Assembly (NCBI GenBank): GCA_029262115.1
Contig: JAJCZZ010000084.1
Span: 22,894-86,893, forward strand
Source of the DNA: Gemmatimonadota bacterium
GTDB taxonomy: Bacteria > Gemmatimonadota > Gemmatimonadetes > Longimicrobiales > Gaopeijiaceae
Reading direction: 5' to 3'
Length of the DNA stretch: 64,000 nt
Position numbers and translations under genes: made by a program. The notes below the pieces were generated by a model. The model did no database searches. It was not told the origin of the DNA and was given only the letters and a program-made list of their open reading frames with translations. Shown one piece after another: positions 50,981-58,925 of the stretch (within the stretch, counting starts at the first letter, position 1; each line of letters opens with the position of its first letter).

Positions 50981-51332
50981 TCTATGATGTATAATGACTT
51001 TTCGGTGTGACTTCCGCAAGGGGATTGTGGGCTTGAGGCCGAAGCGATGTTGGAGGGGTGCCCCATTCGCACCCGGTAGAACAGCGCGCAGATGCGCCCG
51101 CTACCGGCCTCATAGCACCGGATGACCCGGTCCTGTGTCGGCTACCGGGACCCACGCCCGACGGCCGGACCGTCCTCCTCCTCTCTGGCTTCGAGTTCGT
51201 GTCCCGATCCCAACTGTACCCGCGCTCACCTTCGCCGAGGGCAGGTGATTTCGCTGCGGGGGTGGCGATCTCATGCGATGCCGCGCATCGTACCAGCCCG
51301 GCGGAACACTCACTGGCACGGGCTAGGGCGCG
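50981..51332. other. Non-coding gap before the WYL pair
   Basis: 352 bp between the AbiE promoter and the first WYL gene. No protein-like frame, repeat or RNA was seen. It marks the change from toxin-antitoxin debris to the CRISPR locus and must hold the promoter of the WYL genes, though none can be identified by eye. Confidence 0.4.
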
Positions 51333-52418
51333 GTGGCGAGTACACGCACGCAAAGGTTGATGGATCTGATCGCCCTTCTGGCGGGGCGCCATATCCCGCT
51401 GTCTCAATCGGACATCCGTGACGCCCTTCCCGCCTATGCGGAGGGGACCGAGACGAGCAGGCGCCAGCGTTTCGAGCGGGACAAGCGCGCGCTCCGCGAT
51501 CTCGGTGTCCCCATCGAGACCGTAGAGGGCGGTGCGGGCGACGAGAGCGGCTACCGCCTTCGCAGGGGAGACTTCTATCTGCCCGCCCTCAGGGTGATCG
51601 AATCGGGGAGGCGTCGCTCCCCCGCACGCCGGGTCCCGGGGGTCAGGGGGGCTGGTACCGTCTCACTCGGGCCCGCCGAAGCCGCGGCTGTCGTCGAGGC
51701 ATTGTCCGGCCTCAGCGGCCTCCCGGCATGCCCGCTCGCTAACGAAGCACGCGCGGCGCTCATGAAGCTCACGGTCGACCTCCCGTCTGCGGAGGCTCCC
51801 GCACTGTTGGCGCCTCCCTCGGAGCGTGGGGAGGCGATCCGCCGACGGATGCGGATGTTGGGAGGCGCGCTCCAGGCAGCGTGCAGAGTGCGTTTCCGCT
51901 ACCTGTCGGCTCGGAGCCACGGGCTGGAGGCCCGAACCGTCGCGCCCTACGGACTCCTGTACCGGGCTGGCGCATGGTACGTCGTGGGCCACGACGAGAC
52001 CCGCCGAGCGATCCGAACCTTCCGTGTGTCGCGGATGCACGACCTCGAAGTCGATCCGCCCCAGGTGGAAGCCGCCGGATACCAGATTCCCGAGGGCTTT
52101 CGCATCGAGGCGTACGCTCGGCGTGAGCCGTGGGAGTTGGGACGTGAAGACGTGCCTTCCCGTGTCGCCCGGGTGCGGTTCGCACCGGAAGCCGTGGCGT
52201 GGGCTCGCCGGAACGGTTGGGGCACGGTCGAGAAGCAGGAGCCCGATGGGAGCGAGGTCCGTCACCTGGAAGTGGGCGATCCGGAGGCGCTGATGCGATG
52301 GGTCCTGTCGCTGCGCGGAGCGGCCCGCATCGAGCTGCCAGCCGAGTGGCGAGACGGGGCTCGTGAGATGGCGAAACGCATCGCAGAGGCACACAGCTGC
52401 GCGGTGGTCTCGCCGTGA
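51333..52418 (+). CDS. WYL-domain regulator, PafB-like
   Basis: 361 residues, GTG start. N-terminal winged HTH of the PafB type: TQRLMDLIALLAGRHIPLS, QSDIRDALPAYAEGTETSR, RQRFERDKRALRDLGVPIE. The WYL part follows (CRVRFRYLSARSHGLEART, VAPYGLLYRAGAWYVVGHD, RRAIRTFRVSRMHDLEVD) and a WCX extension. PafB and PafC form a heterodimer in actinobacteria that activates DNA-damage genes on sensing ssDNA. The stop overlaps the next gene by 4 bp. WYL proteins frequently regulate CRISPR loci, so a role here is plausible. Confidence 0.85.
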   Translation: MASTRTQRLMDLIALLAGRHIPLSQSDIRDALPAYAEGTETSRRQRFERDKRALRDLGVPIETVEGGAGDESGYRLRRGDFYLPALRVIESGRRRSPARRVPGVRGAGTVSLGPAEAAAVVEALSGLSGLPACPLANEARAALMKLTVDLPSAEAPALLAPPSERGEAIRRRMRMLGGALQAACRVRFRYLSARSHGLEARTVAPYGLLYRAGAWYVVGHDETRRAIRTFRVSRMHDLEVDPPQVEAAGYQIPEGFRIEAYARREPWELGREDVPSRVARVRFAPEAVAWARRNGWGTVEKQEPDGSEVRHLEVGDPEALMRWVLSLRGAARIELPAEWRDGAREMAKRIAEAHSCAVVSP

Positions 52419-53443
52419 CGCCCCGTCCCAGCCGCACCGGACGCAAACGCGCGGAACGAGCCGGCTGGCCCTTCTTTTCGTCCCGCGACGGATCGGAGGC
52501 GCAGCTACTTCGGATCCTGCACATTCTCGCGCGTGCCTCGAACCGAGGTTCGGTGGGGCTGTCGACGTTGGCCGCCGAGCTCTCAGTGCCAGAGGAGAGG
52601 GTTCTCGACGATCTCGCCTGTATCGAGGGACGATCCGACTATTTGCCTCCGGAGATGGGCGCGGCGATCCGCGTTGAACGGACGGCGGACGGCATATGTG
52701 TCGTCAACGCCTCCGGGGACTTCCACCGACCGCTCCTTCTTACCAGTCGCGAGATGGCGGCTGTAGCACTCGGCCTTCGACTGGCCGCGCTTTCCCCGTC
52801 GCTGCCCGTGGATGCTGGGGTGCGGGAGAACCTGATCGAGCGGCTCGAAGACGACCTGGCCGCGGGGAGTTCGGGCCGGGCGGGGTGGATTCCGGTCGCT
52901 GGCACCGAGTTGGAGCCGGACGGTGCCGGGATCCGGGAGACGCTTCAGCTCGCCGTTCGGGAAAGGCGGGCCTGCGATGTGGAGTACGGAGGGCCAAAGG
53001 CTGATCCTACCGGTCTGCGGAGACTGCACCCCTACCGAATGATCTCAGCCGAGGCAAGGTGGTACGTGATCGGGTATTGCGAGCGCGCTGGTGAGGTTCG
53101 GCAGTTTCGGACGGACCGGGTGCGGTCGGTCGAACTGACAGACGCGCGCTTCACGGTCCCAGACGGCTTCGACCCTGAAGACTTCGTGATGGGCGGTCGG
53201 GTGCTCCGTACCGGGGACGGCGACCACGGCGAGGCGGTTGTCCGATACCACGGTCCGTCAGCTCGCCTCATGGCCGAGACCACCGAGGGGGAGTGGCGGG
53301 ACGACGGGACGTTCGAGGTCCGGTGGCCGGTGTTGGACTCGGAGTGGCTGGTCGGCCATGTACTGGGGCATGGCGGGGATGCGGTGGTGGTGGAGCCGGC
53401 GGAGCTGCGGGAGCAGGTGAGGGAGGTGGCGGGGAGGTGGTGA
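52415..53443 (+). CDS. WYL-domain regulator, PafC-like
   Basis: 342 residues, GTG start overlapping the upstream stop. The HTH region (SEAQLLRILHILARASNRG, GLSTLAAELSVPEERVLDD) resembles PafC, followed by the WYL domain (ACDVEYGGPKADPTGLRRL, HPYRMISAEARWYVIGYCE, REFRTDRV-like RQFRTDRVRSVEL) and the C-terminal WCX part. With the preceding gene it would form a PafBC-like heterodimer. It ends 79 bp upstream of a small ORF and 533 bp before cas3. Confidence 0.83.
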   Translation: MTPRPSRTGRKRAERAGWPFFSSRDGSEAQLLRILHILARASNRGSVGLSTLAAELSVPEERVLDDLACIEGRSDYLPPEMGAAIRVERTADGICVVNASGDFHRPLLLTSREMAAVALGLRLAALSPSLPVDAGVRENLIERLEDDLAAGSSGRAGWIPVAGTELEPDGAGIRETLQLAVRERRACDVEYGGPKADPTGLRRLHPYRMISAEARWYVIGYCERAGEVRQFRTDRVRSVELTDARFTVPDGFDPEDFVMGGRVLRTGDGDHGEAVVRYHGPSARLMAETTEGEWRDDGTFEVRWPVLDSEWLVGHVLGHGGDAVVVEPAELREQVREVAGRW

Positions 53444-53466
53444 GGGGGAGGGGAATACAGTTTGCC

Positions 53467-53497
53467 TTATTTGCATGTGTAGTATTACATGCCAAAT
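53467..53497 (+). promoter_or_regulatory. AT-rich inverted repeat upstream of the small ORF and cas genes
   Basis: ATTTGCATGT (53469-53478) and ACATGCCAAAT (53487-53497) form an inverted repeat, perfect except for one extra C. It lies in the most AT-rich stretch between the WYL genes and cas3, 25 bp before the ATG of the small ORF, in the position of a promoter/operator. The same sequence, read as TTTGCATGTGTAGTA after TTA (53467-53469), matches the first 15 bases of the pseudo-spacer at 53788 at 12 positions. Confidence 0.5.
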
Positions 53498-53521
53498 CAG
53501 CATCTCATGCCGGAGGTACCC

Positions 53522-53725
53522 ATGCCCAGTTCGCCCGCTCACCGCGGCACGGAAGGCGCCGAGCCCGCTAGACCGCTCACCCACATCGCGATCGAGGTGT
53601 CACACGACGCCGGGGCGTCGTCGGATGTCCGCATCTCGGTGATCCGTGACTCCGTCACCACGAGTACGCTGCGGGCGTCGGCCGCTATCCGCCGCGTGCT
53701 CGCCCTGCTCCGAGGTCCGGCGTAG
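53522..53725 (+). CDS. Small ORF of unknown function between WYL genes and cas3
   Basis: 67 residues from an ATG at 53522 with a strong GGAGGT ribosome-binding site five bases upstream, better than most genes nearby. Sequence begins MPSSPAHRGTEGAEPARPL and ends STLRASAAIRRVLALLRG; the middle THIAIEVSHDAGASSDVRI looks like a small beta-alpha domain. No family recognised. Its position directly after a regulatory palindrome and before a crRNA-like element makes it a candidate locus-associated protein. Confidence 0.5.
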   Translation: MPSSPAHRGTEGAEPARPLTHIAIEVSHDAGASSDVRISVIRDSVTTSTLRASAAIRRVLALLRGPA

Positions 53726-53751
53726 GGGTGGAGGCGGGCACACTCCGATCA

Positions 53752-53861
53752 CGCGGCTTCGGTCGTGTCGACCTGCCTCATTGAAGCTTTGTATGCGTCG
53801 TAGTCCCAGGGTCTGGGAAGACGTCGGATATCCGCGCCGAGAGGCGCGGCCTCGTTGAAGG
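53752..53861 (+). ncRNA. Candidate crRNA-like regulatory guide (CreA/CreR-like)
   Basis: Two degenerate copies of the array repeat flank a 38-nt spacer-like sequence (53788-53825). The first copy (53752-53787) keeps the 3-prime handle (CCTCATTGAAGC, 11 of 12) after a different hairpin, GGTCG-TGT-CGACC. The second (53826-53861) matches the repeat at 26 of 36 positions, 17 of them consecutive. Its stem CCGCGCC-GAGA-GGCGCGG differs from the array repeat by a paired T-A to C-G change, which preserves the stem, and a GATC to GAGA loop. A transcript could thus be processed and loaded like a crRNA. Such elements regulate cas or toxin promoters in other type I systems. An array relic is the alternative. 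Confidence 0.55.
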
Positions 53862-53976
53862 GGTGTCACAGCCCCCAGATAGGTTCCATGGACGGGCCTT
53901 CGTCGGTACTCAGGGTGTCGTCGTTGCCGATCGACCTGTGCAGTGGAGTACCCTCGACTAAATCGAAGAGGCTGTC

Positions 53977-56730
53977 ATGAAGAGAGTGGAGTACGAGCTC
54001 GACCAGGGACCCCAACTCCCTGGTTCCAAAGCACCGGAGGAGTACGCCAGCTTCCGACGGCGCTTCGAGAGCCTCACGGACTTCGAACCGTTGGCGTGGC
54101 AGTGTCGGCTCTTCAGCCGCTTCCTAGATGGTGACGTCCCAGGTATTTGTGACCTCCCCACGGGACTCGGCAAGACGTCGGTCATCCCCATCTGGCTGCT
54201 GGCGGTTGTCAGCCAGGCCGAGCAGGGAGCCATTCGGCTTCCCAGACGTCTCGCGTATGTCGTTAACCGTCGCACCGTTGTGGATCAGGCATCTGATGTA
54301 GTGAAGGAGATGCGTCGGCGCCTCATGAATCCAGGTGCGGCGGTGTGGGCGCAGTACAGCTCCACGCTTGAAGAGGTCTCCGCCCTCTTGCGTGGGCTCT
54401 GCGCCGAAGGGGGTTCCCCCTTGGCCGTGAGCACTCTGAGGGGGGAACTGGCGGACAACGAGGAGTGGAAGACTGACCCCGCACGACCAGCCATCATTGT
54501 CGGCACCATCGACATGATCGGGAGCAAGCTCCTGTTCAGTGGTTATGGGGACGGGGCATCGCGGCAACCGCACCACGCGGGGTTGATTGGTTACGACACT
54601 TTGATGATCCACGACGAGGCTCACCTCAGTCCTGCGTACGGCGCATTGCTCTGCGAAGTGGCGGCCGAGCAAGAACGTGAGACCCAGCGGGGGAGTCGTC
54701 CGCCTGGGCTTGATCGGGCAATCCGGGTTGTTGAGTTGTCGGCGACCCAGCGAGGAGCGATCGAAGGTGGCATCACCCTCGAGGCCGAAGATCTTCAAGA
54801 TCCCTTCGTTCTATCGCGTCTCGAGGCTGGCAAGCAACTCCACCTGCACGCGGTGGACGACACGAACGTCGCTAGGGAGATCGTCCGTCTGGCGTTGAGA
54901 CATCAACATGCAAGGAACAAGGTCTTGGTATACGTGCGCTCTCCTGAGCGAGCGCAGACGATTCAACATGACCTAGCGAAGGAGGTGGGCGACGAGCGAG
55001 TCGCGCTGTTGACTGGGACGATCCGCGGACACGAGCGGGATCACCTGCTGGTCACGGATGAAGTGTACCGTGCGCTCCTCGATCCCGGTAATGAGATCGA
55101 TGCAACGGTCTATCTGGTGAGCACCTCAGCCGGGGAGGTTGGCATCGACCTCGACGCGGATCATCTGGTTTTTGACGCGACGACCCTCGATTCGCTCATC
55201 CAGCGGCTCGGTCGGGTAAACCGTCGCGGGAGGGATAATCATATGGCCCAGGTGGACATGGTCGGTAAACCTCCGGACCATAAGGGAGCGACCGACTTCC
55301 AAGAGGCCGTGGGTGCCACGGTCAATCTCCTGGGAAGGTGGGGAGACGAGTCGAACGGCCCGATTGACGTGAGTCCCATCGCTCTCCGCAGAAGGATGGC
55401 GAAAGAGCCCCCGGACACGCTGTCGGCGGCGTTCTCTCCCATCCCCGACGCACCGCCGCTGACGGACATCCTGCTTGATGCTTGGTCCCTGACAAGCGTC
55501 GTTTCCATGCCTGGCCGGCCGGAGGTCGCGGCGTTCTTGCACGGATTCTCGAATGACCCCCCCGAGACCTTTGTCTCGTGGCGGCGTGAAATCACGGCCT
55601 TTGCGGAGGCCAACGTGACGGCTGCGGACGTTGAGGAGTGGTTTTCGTCATGCCGGATCGAGTCGCGTGAGCGGCTTAGAGATCGAACAGATCGGATTCA
55701 GCTGAAGCTACGGAAGCTCCTTCACAACCACCGAAAAGTGGATGGAAAGAAGGATTTCCGGGTTGCCTTGTTGGATGAGCGGGGCGCGGCTTCATGGACC
55801 TACCTCTCCCGAGTTGTGGATGAGGAGACGCGCCTCGACTACCGCACCGTTGTCCTGCCTGACACGGTCGGCGGTCTCTCAACAGGTGGTGCGCTCCACG
55901 CCTTGGTCGAGGACGGAGTGGGAGGCGAGCAACTCGATGTGGCAGAGGCTGCGGGTGACGACGCTCGCCGCCGAGAGCGATGGCTACACTATCGAGCGGA
56001 GGACGGGGAGCGGTACGAGCAGCTGCTCACGGGCAGAATCTCCGACGGTCCACCGACCGAGCTTCGAGAAGGAAGCCGGATCGCCTTGCGTCGTGCGGAT
56101 GAAGGAGCCCCGCAGATCGAGACGGAGGAACTCGTGCTGTTCCTCTCTCCCGGTCTATCTACGCTCCAGGATTCGGAGACGACGAGCAGCGCGCAGTCGC
56201 TGACGGTTCATTCGGAACAGGCGCGACACCATATGGAGGTCATCGCCACGAAGCTGTTTCCGAAAGGAAGTCCGATGGGGTCGGCGTTGGTGGAAGCCGC
56301 ACGCTCGCATGATGTGGGCAAAGACCGCCCTACTTGGCAACGTTACGCATTGAACGAGGACGCAGCTGAACCCGTCGCAAAGGCCCTACGGTACCGGCAT
56401 TGGCGGGCGTTGGGCGGCTATCGGCACGAGTTCGGGTCAGTTCTTGAGGTCTTCCTGGACCATGGATTGGACGGTCCGGAGGAAAGGGACCTGATGCTCC
56501 ATCTCATCGGCGCACACCATGGCCGTGCGCGTCCCCACTTCGAGCCAAGCGCGTACGACACGACTCGCTCAGAGCAGCACAACCAGCGAGCCGCCGTTGA
56601 CGCGATGCGGAGGTTTGCTCGCGTGCAACAGCGCTACGGCCGGTGGGGGCTGGCATGGCTGGAATCGCTAGTGCGCTGTGCGGATATCGCAGCGTCGCGA
56701 CAAATGACCCCCCCGGAGATTGAGCCGTGA
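53977..56730 (+). CDS. cas3: Cas3 helicase-nuclease, type I-G (helicase first, HD domain C-terminal)
   Basis: 917 residues. Helicase: Walker A DLPTGLGKTSV (~59-69), DEAH box IHDEAHLS (~211-218), SAT motif (VELSATQ, ~252-258), motif VI SLIQRLGRVNRRG (~406-418). The HD nuclease domain is at the C-terminus: H745, HD at 778-779 (ARSHDVGKD), HH at 847-848 (GAHHGRA) and Asp in VRCADI (~903). This reversed order is characteristic of type I-U/I-G. Cas3 is recruited by the Cascade-target complex and degrades the displaced DNA strand. The stop overlaps the start of csb3 by 4 bp. Confidence 0.95.
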   Translation: MKRVEYELDQGPQLPGSKAPEEYASFRRRFESLTDFEPLAWQCRLFSRFLDGDVPGICDLPTGLGKTSVIPIWLLAVVSQAEQGAIRLPRRLAYVVNRRTVVDQASDVVKEMRRRLMNPGAAVWAQYSSTLEEVSALLRGLCAEGGSPLAVSTLRGELADNEEWKTDPARPAIIVGTIDMIGSKLLFSGYGDGASRQPHHAGLIGYDTLMIHDEAHLSPAYGALLCEVAAEQERETQRGSRPPGLDRAIRVVELSATQRGAIEGGITLEAEDLQDPFVLSRLEAGKQLHLHAVDDTNVAREIVRLALRHQHARNKVLVYVRSPERAQTIQHDLAKEVGDERVALLTGTIRGHERDHLLVTDEVYRALLDPGNEIDATVYLVSTSAGEVGIDLDADHLVFDATTLDSLIQRLGRVNRRGRDNHMAQVDMVGKPPDHKGATDFQEAVGATVNLLGRWGDESNGPIDVSPIALRRRMAKEPPDTLSAAFSPIPDAPPLTDILLDAWSLTSVVSMPGRPEVAAFLHGFSNDPPETFVSWRREITAFAEANVTAADVEEWFSSCRIESRERLRDRTDRIQLKLRKLLHNHRKVDGKKDFRVALLDERGAASWTYLSRVVDEETRLDYRTVVLPDTVGGLSTGGALHALVEDGVGGEQLDVAEAAGDDARRRERWLHYRAEDGERYEQLLTGRISDGPPTELREGSRIALRRADEGAPQIETEELVLFLSPGLSTLQDSETTSSAQSLTVHSEQARHHMEVIATKLFPKGSPMGSALVEAARSHDVGKDRPTWQRYALNEDAAEPVAKALRYRHWRALGGYRHEFGSVLEVFLDHGLDGPEERDLMLHLIGAHHGRARPHFEPSAYDTTRSEQHNQRAAVDAMRRFARVQQRYGRWGLAWLESLVRCADIAASRQMTPPEIEP

Positions 56731-57614
56731 GCAGATCTTCGGATCATTTCGAGATCGGGCTGGACCCCCGCAACCCGGGGCAGTTCTTCGCGTGTTGCGG
56801 GGTGCTCGAGATTGCGCATCGACTATGGCCGGAGACAGAGGGGTGGTTCGTTGGGAAGGGTGACGTCTTTGCGTTGAGTTCGGGGCGCGGGGCTGGTGCT
56901 GAGTTCCGAGGGTTTCTCGAAGTGCTCAAACAGCTGAGCGTCACAGGCCTCTCCGAGAAAGAGCGAGACGAACTTGAGTGCCTCGAAGAGCAGAAGCGGA
57001 ACGCCAAGCGGGGCGGCGCCTTCTCGAAGGCTGATGAGGAACGCAGAAAGCAGTTAGGGACTCGAGCGCGGGAAGGCGCGCTTCGCCTCCAGCACCACGG
57101 AGAATGGGAGTTCCGGTTGGACTGGTGGCAGCAGGAGGAGACGCCGAAGACCTGGGCGGGGAGGCAGGAAGTCGGCAGGGTCGCTCGGGCTGCCCAAGCC
57201 GCTCTACCCGACAGCCAGACCCCGCATGACCTCTTTAACTACGGCTGTGTGTTGCGCGCGGAGGACGGTAAGAAAGCGGTGGAGCCCTTCTACTTCGATG
57301 CGCGGCGGTTCTCATCGGCTCTCGACACCGGCTTCTCCTTGGACGTGGTTGGTGCGGAGACCATCGCGCATCCTGCAGTTGAGTTGTTGGCCCTGATCGG
57401 CCTCCAGAGGTTCCGACCCATGCCCGCTGGGAAGTGGAGCTTCGACTACTGGACCTGGGGGTCGCCGCTCGCCGCACCCGTGGCCACTGTCGTGGCCTGT
57501 GGCGCCGTGCCCACTACACAACGGCAAAGGTACCACTTCCCGCTCAGGTTCAGGGATGATCAGAAGCGATACAAGGCCTTTGGAATCGCCAATCACATAG
57601 GAGAGGACGGATGA
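56727..57614 (+). CDS. csb3: Csb3 (Cas8-like small subunit of the type I-G effector)
   Basis: 295 residues, GTG start overlapping cas3. The N-terminus (FEIGLDPRNPGQFFACCGV, EIAHRLWPETEGWF) and the C-terminal half (VEPFYFDARRFSSALDTGF, HPAVELLALIGLQRFRPMP) are the patterns I associate with the GSU0052/Csb3 family. It occupies the place of the large Cas8 subunit in type I-U/I-G operons and is likely involved in PAM recognition and Cas3 recruitment; it is shorter than canonical Cas8. A charged middle helix (DELECLEEQKRNAKRGGAF) may be flexible. Alternative: a Csx17-type protein, which is much longer. Confidence 0.75.
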   Translation: MSRSSDHFEIGLDPRNPGQFFACCGVLEIAHRLWPETEGWFVGKGDVFALSSGRGAGAEFRGFLEVLKQLSVTGLSEKERDELECLEEQKRNAKRGGAFSKADEERRKQLGTRAREGALRLQHHGEWEFRLDWWQQEETPKTWAGRQEVGRVARAAQAALPDSQTPHDLFNYGCVLRAEDGKKAVEPFYFDARRFSSALDTGFSLDVVGAETIAHPAVELLALIGLQRFRPMPAGKWSFDYWTWGSPLAAPVATVVACGAVPTTQRQRYHFPLRFRDDQKRYKAFGIANHIGEDG

Positions 57615-58855
57615 GCATGAGCAACGACAAGAGCGTGACACTGAGCCAGTTCGACGAATGGTTGGAAGACGGGAGCGACTTCGCCGCTGTGGCGATGCGA
57701 CAGTTCCTTGTTCCTGTCGAGGGCAAGGACGCGGTCATCTTCCCCCCGACCTATCCGATCGATGACAATAAGGCTGGCTACAATATCGACCGTTTCAGTG
57801 ACGGCACGAACGTATGCCAGATCGACAGCGTGGGCTCCCAGGCCAACCGTATGGAGCCGATCTTCAAGCGCAAGGCCTACCGCGTGCTCGTGCCACAGGT
57901 CTTCGTAACGGCCGACGATCAAGAAATCGCCCTGCTTGACGCGGGCCATAGAGCCGCGGACGCGATCGTCCGCTTCTCGACGCTGGGCCCCGAGATCCAT
58001 CAGGCGTACCTCGCGTACCGAGAGCAAGGCGACGCGGAGCCCTTGGCGCGTATCGCACCCACATCCATTGTCTTCGGATCGTGGGATTCGCGGGCCACCC
58101 AGGTCAAGCTTCCACGGATCGTCCGTTCTGTCATCCGAGCCTACAACGTTGAGGAGCTGACGAGGTCGGCCCAATACTCGACCATCGCTGGACAGATCCT
58201 GACGGACGGGGATGCAGAGACCAAGACGGAAGGCTCCGAGGCTGAGCTCGGGCTGGCCCACGTACCTGCGGTCAAAACGCACGGCGGGGTGAGGCTGAGG
58301 CCAGATAGCGGGGAGATCCGCCGAGACGGAATCGTCAACCTCGCGGGCCTCCGATCGCTGGCCGCCCCTTCCGAGGCGGAGACCACAGCTGTCCGCCGCT
58401 ACATACTCGGCCTCGCGCTCATCAGCCTGACCGCTCCGATGGAACCCAACCTACGCGAGGGCTGCGAACTGGTGGGAGACCTGGACTCGGAGAGTAGTTG
58501 GAGCCTTGTCAGCCACGACGGAACCCGCGTCGATGTGCCTATCTCCCACGAACAGGCCACCTCTTTCGCCAAGGCAGCTTCCGGGGCGTTCAACGTGCCG
58601 AGCGACCAGATACGCGGCGAGTTCGACAGAGAAGTGGCAAGGTGGGTGATGGCACTCGAAAAACCCGCGCGAAAGAAGCTGCTCAGCGATGGTCCCGTGA
58701 CGCGCAAAGCACTCTTCGAAGCTGGCGCCCCCGAGAAATTCTACCAGAAGCTGAAAGCCGGTGACTTGAAGGAGAGGTGCCAAGGTCTCGGCCTACCAAC
58801 GGAAGGGAAGAAGGACGAACTCGTGAAGCGGCTCGTAGAGGCCGCGAACGCATGA
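57611..58855 (+). CDS. csb1: Csb1 (Cas7) backbone subunit with C-terminal SAP-like domain
   Basis: 414 residues from the ATG at 57611 (4-bp overlap with csb3). Csb1 signatures: AVIFPPTYPIDDNKAGYNI, TNVCQIDSVGSQANRMEPI, SIVFGSWDSRATQVKLPRI and VRRYILGLALISLTAP. It is the RRM-fold subunit polymerising along the crRNA. The last ~35 residues (GDLKERCQGLGLPTEGKKD, ELVKRLVEAANA) fit a SAP motif (LK..C...GL...GKK.ELV.RL), a DNA-binding helix-extended-loop-helix. I am not aware of this as a standard Csb1 feature. It is followed by a 70-bp gap. Confidence 0.88.
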   Translation: MSMSNDKSVTLSQFDEWLEDGSDFAAVAMRQFLVPVEGKDAVIFPPTYPIDDNKAGYNIDRFSDGTNVCQIDSVGSQANRMEPIFKRKAYRVLVPQVFVTADDQEIALLDAGHRAADAIVRFSTLGPEIHQAYLAYREQGDAEPLARIAPTSIVFGSWDSRATQVKLPRIVRSVIRAYNVEELTRSAQYSTIAGQILTDGDAETKTEGSEAELGLAHVPAVKTHGGVRLRPDSGEIRRDGIVNLAGLRSLAAPSEAETTAVRRYILGLALISLTAPMEPNLREGCELVGDLDSESSWSLVSHDGTRVDVPISHEQATSFAKAASGAFNVPSDQIRGEFDREVARWVMALEKPARKKLLSDGPVTRKALFEAGAPEKFYQKLKAGDLKERCQGLGLPTEGKKDELVKRLVEAANA

Positions 58856-58925
58856 GCCGTCGAGGATTTGCGGCGGCTCCTTGTCAGCGCATCTACTACG
58901 GGTGCGGAGCCAGTGAGGCCAAGGG

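Noticed and set aside
53752..53861. tracrRNA for a type II system
   Set aside because: No cas9 is present and the repeat copies are in the same orientation as the array, not anti-repeats. A crRNA-like element fits better.
56727..57614. Csx17 as identity of the gene after cas3
   Set aside because: Csx17 proteins are much longer; the 295-residue length and the DPRNPGQ/PFYFDARR pattern fit Csb3.
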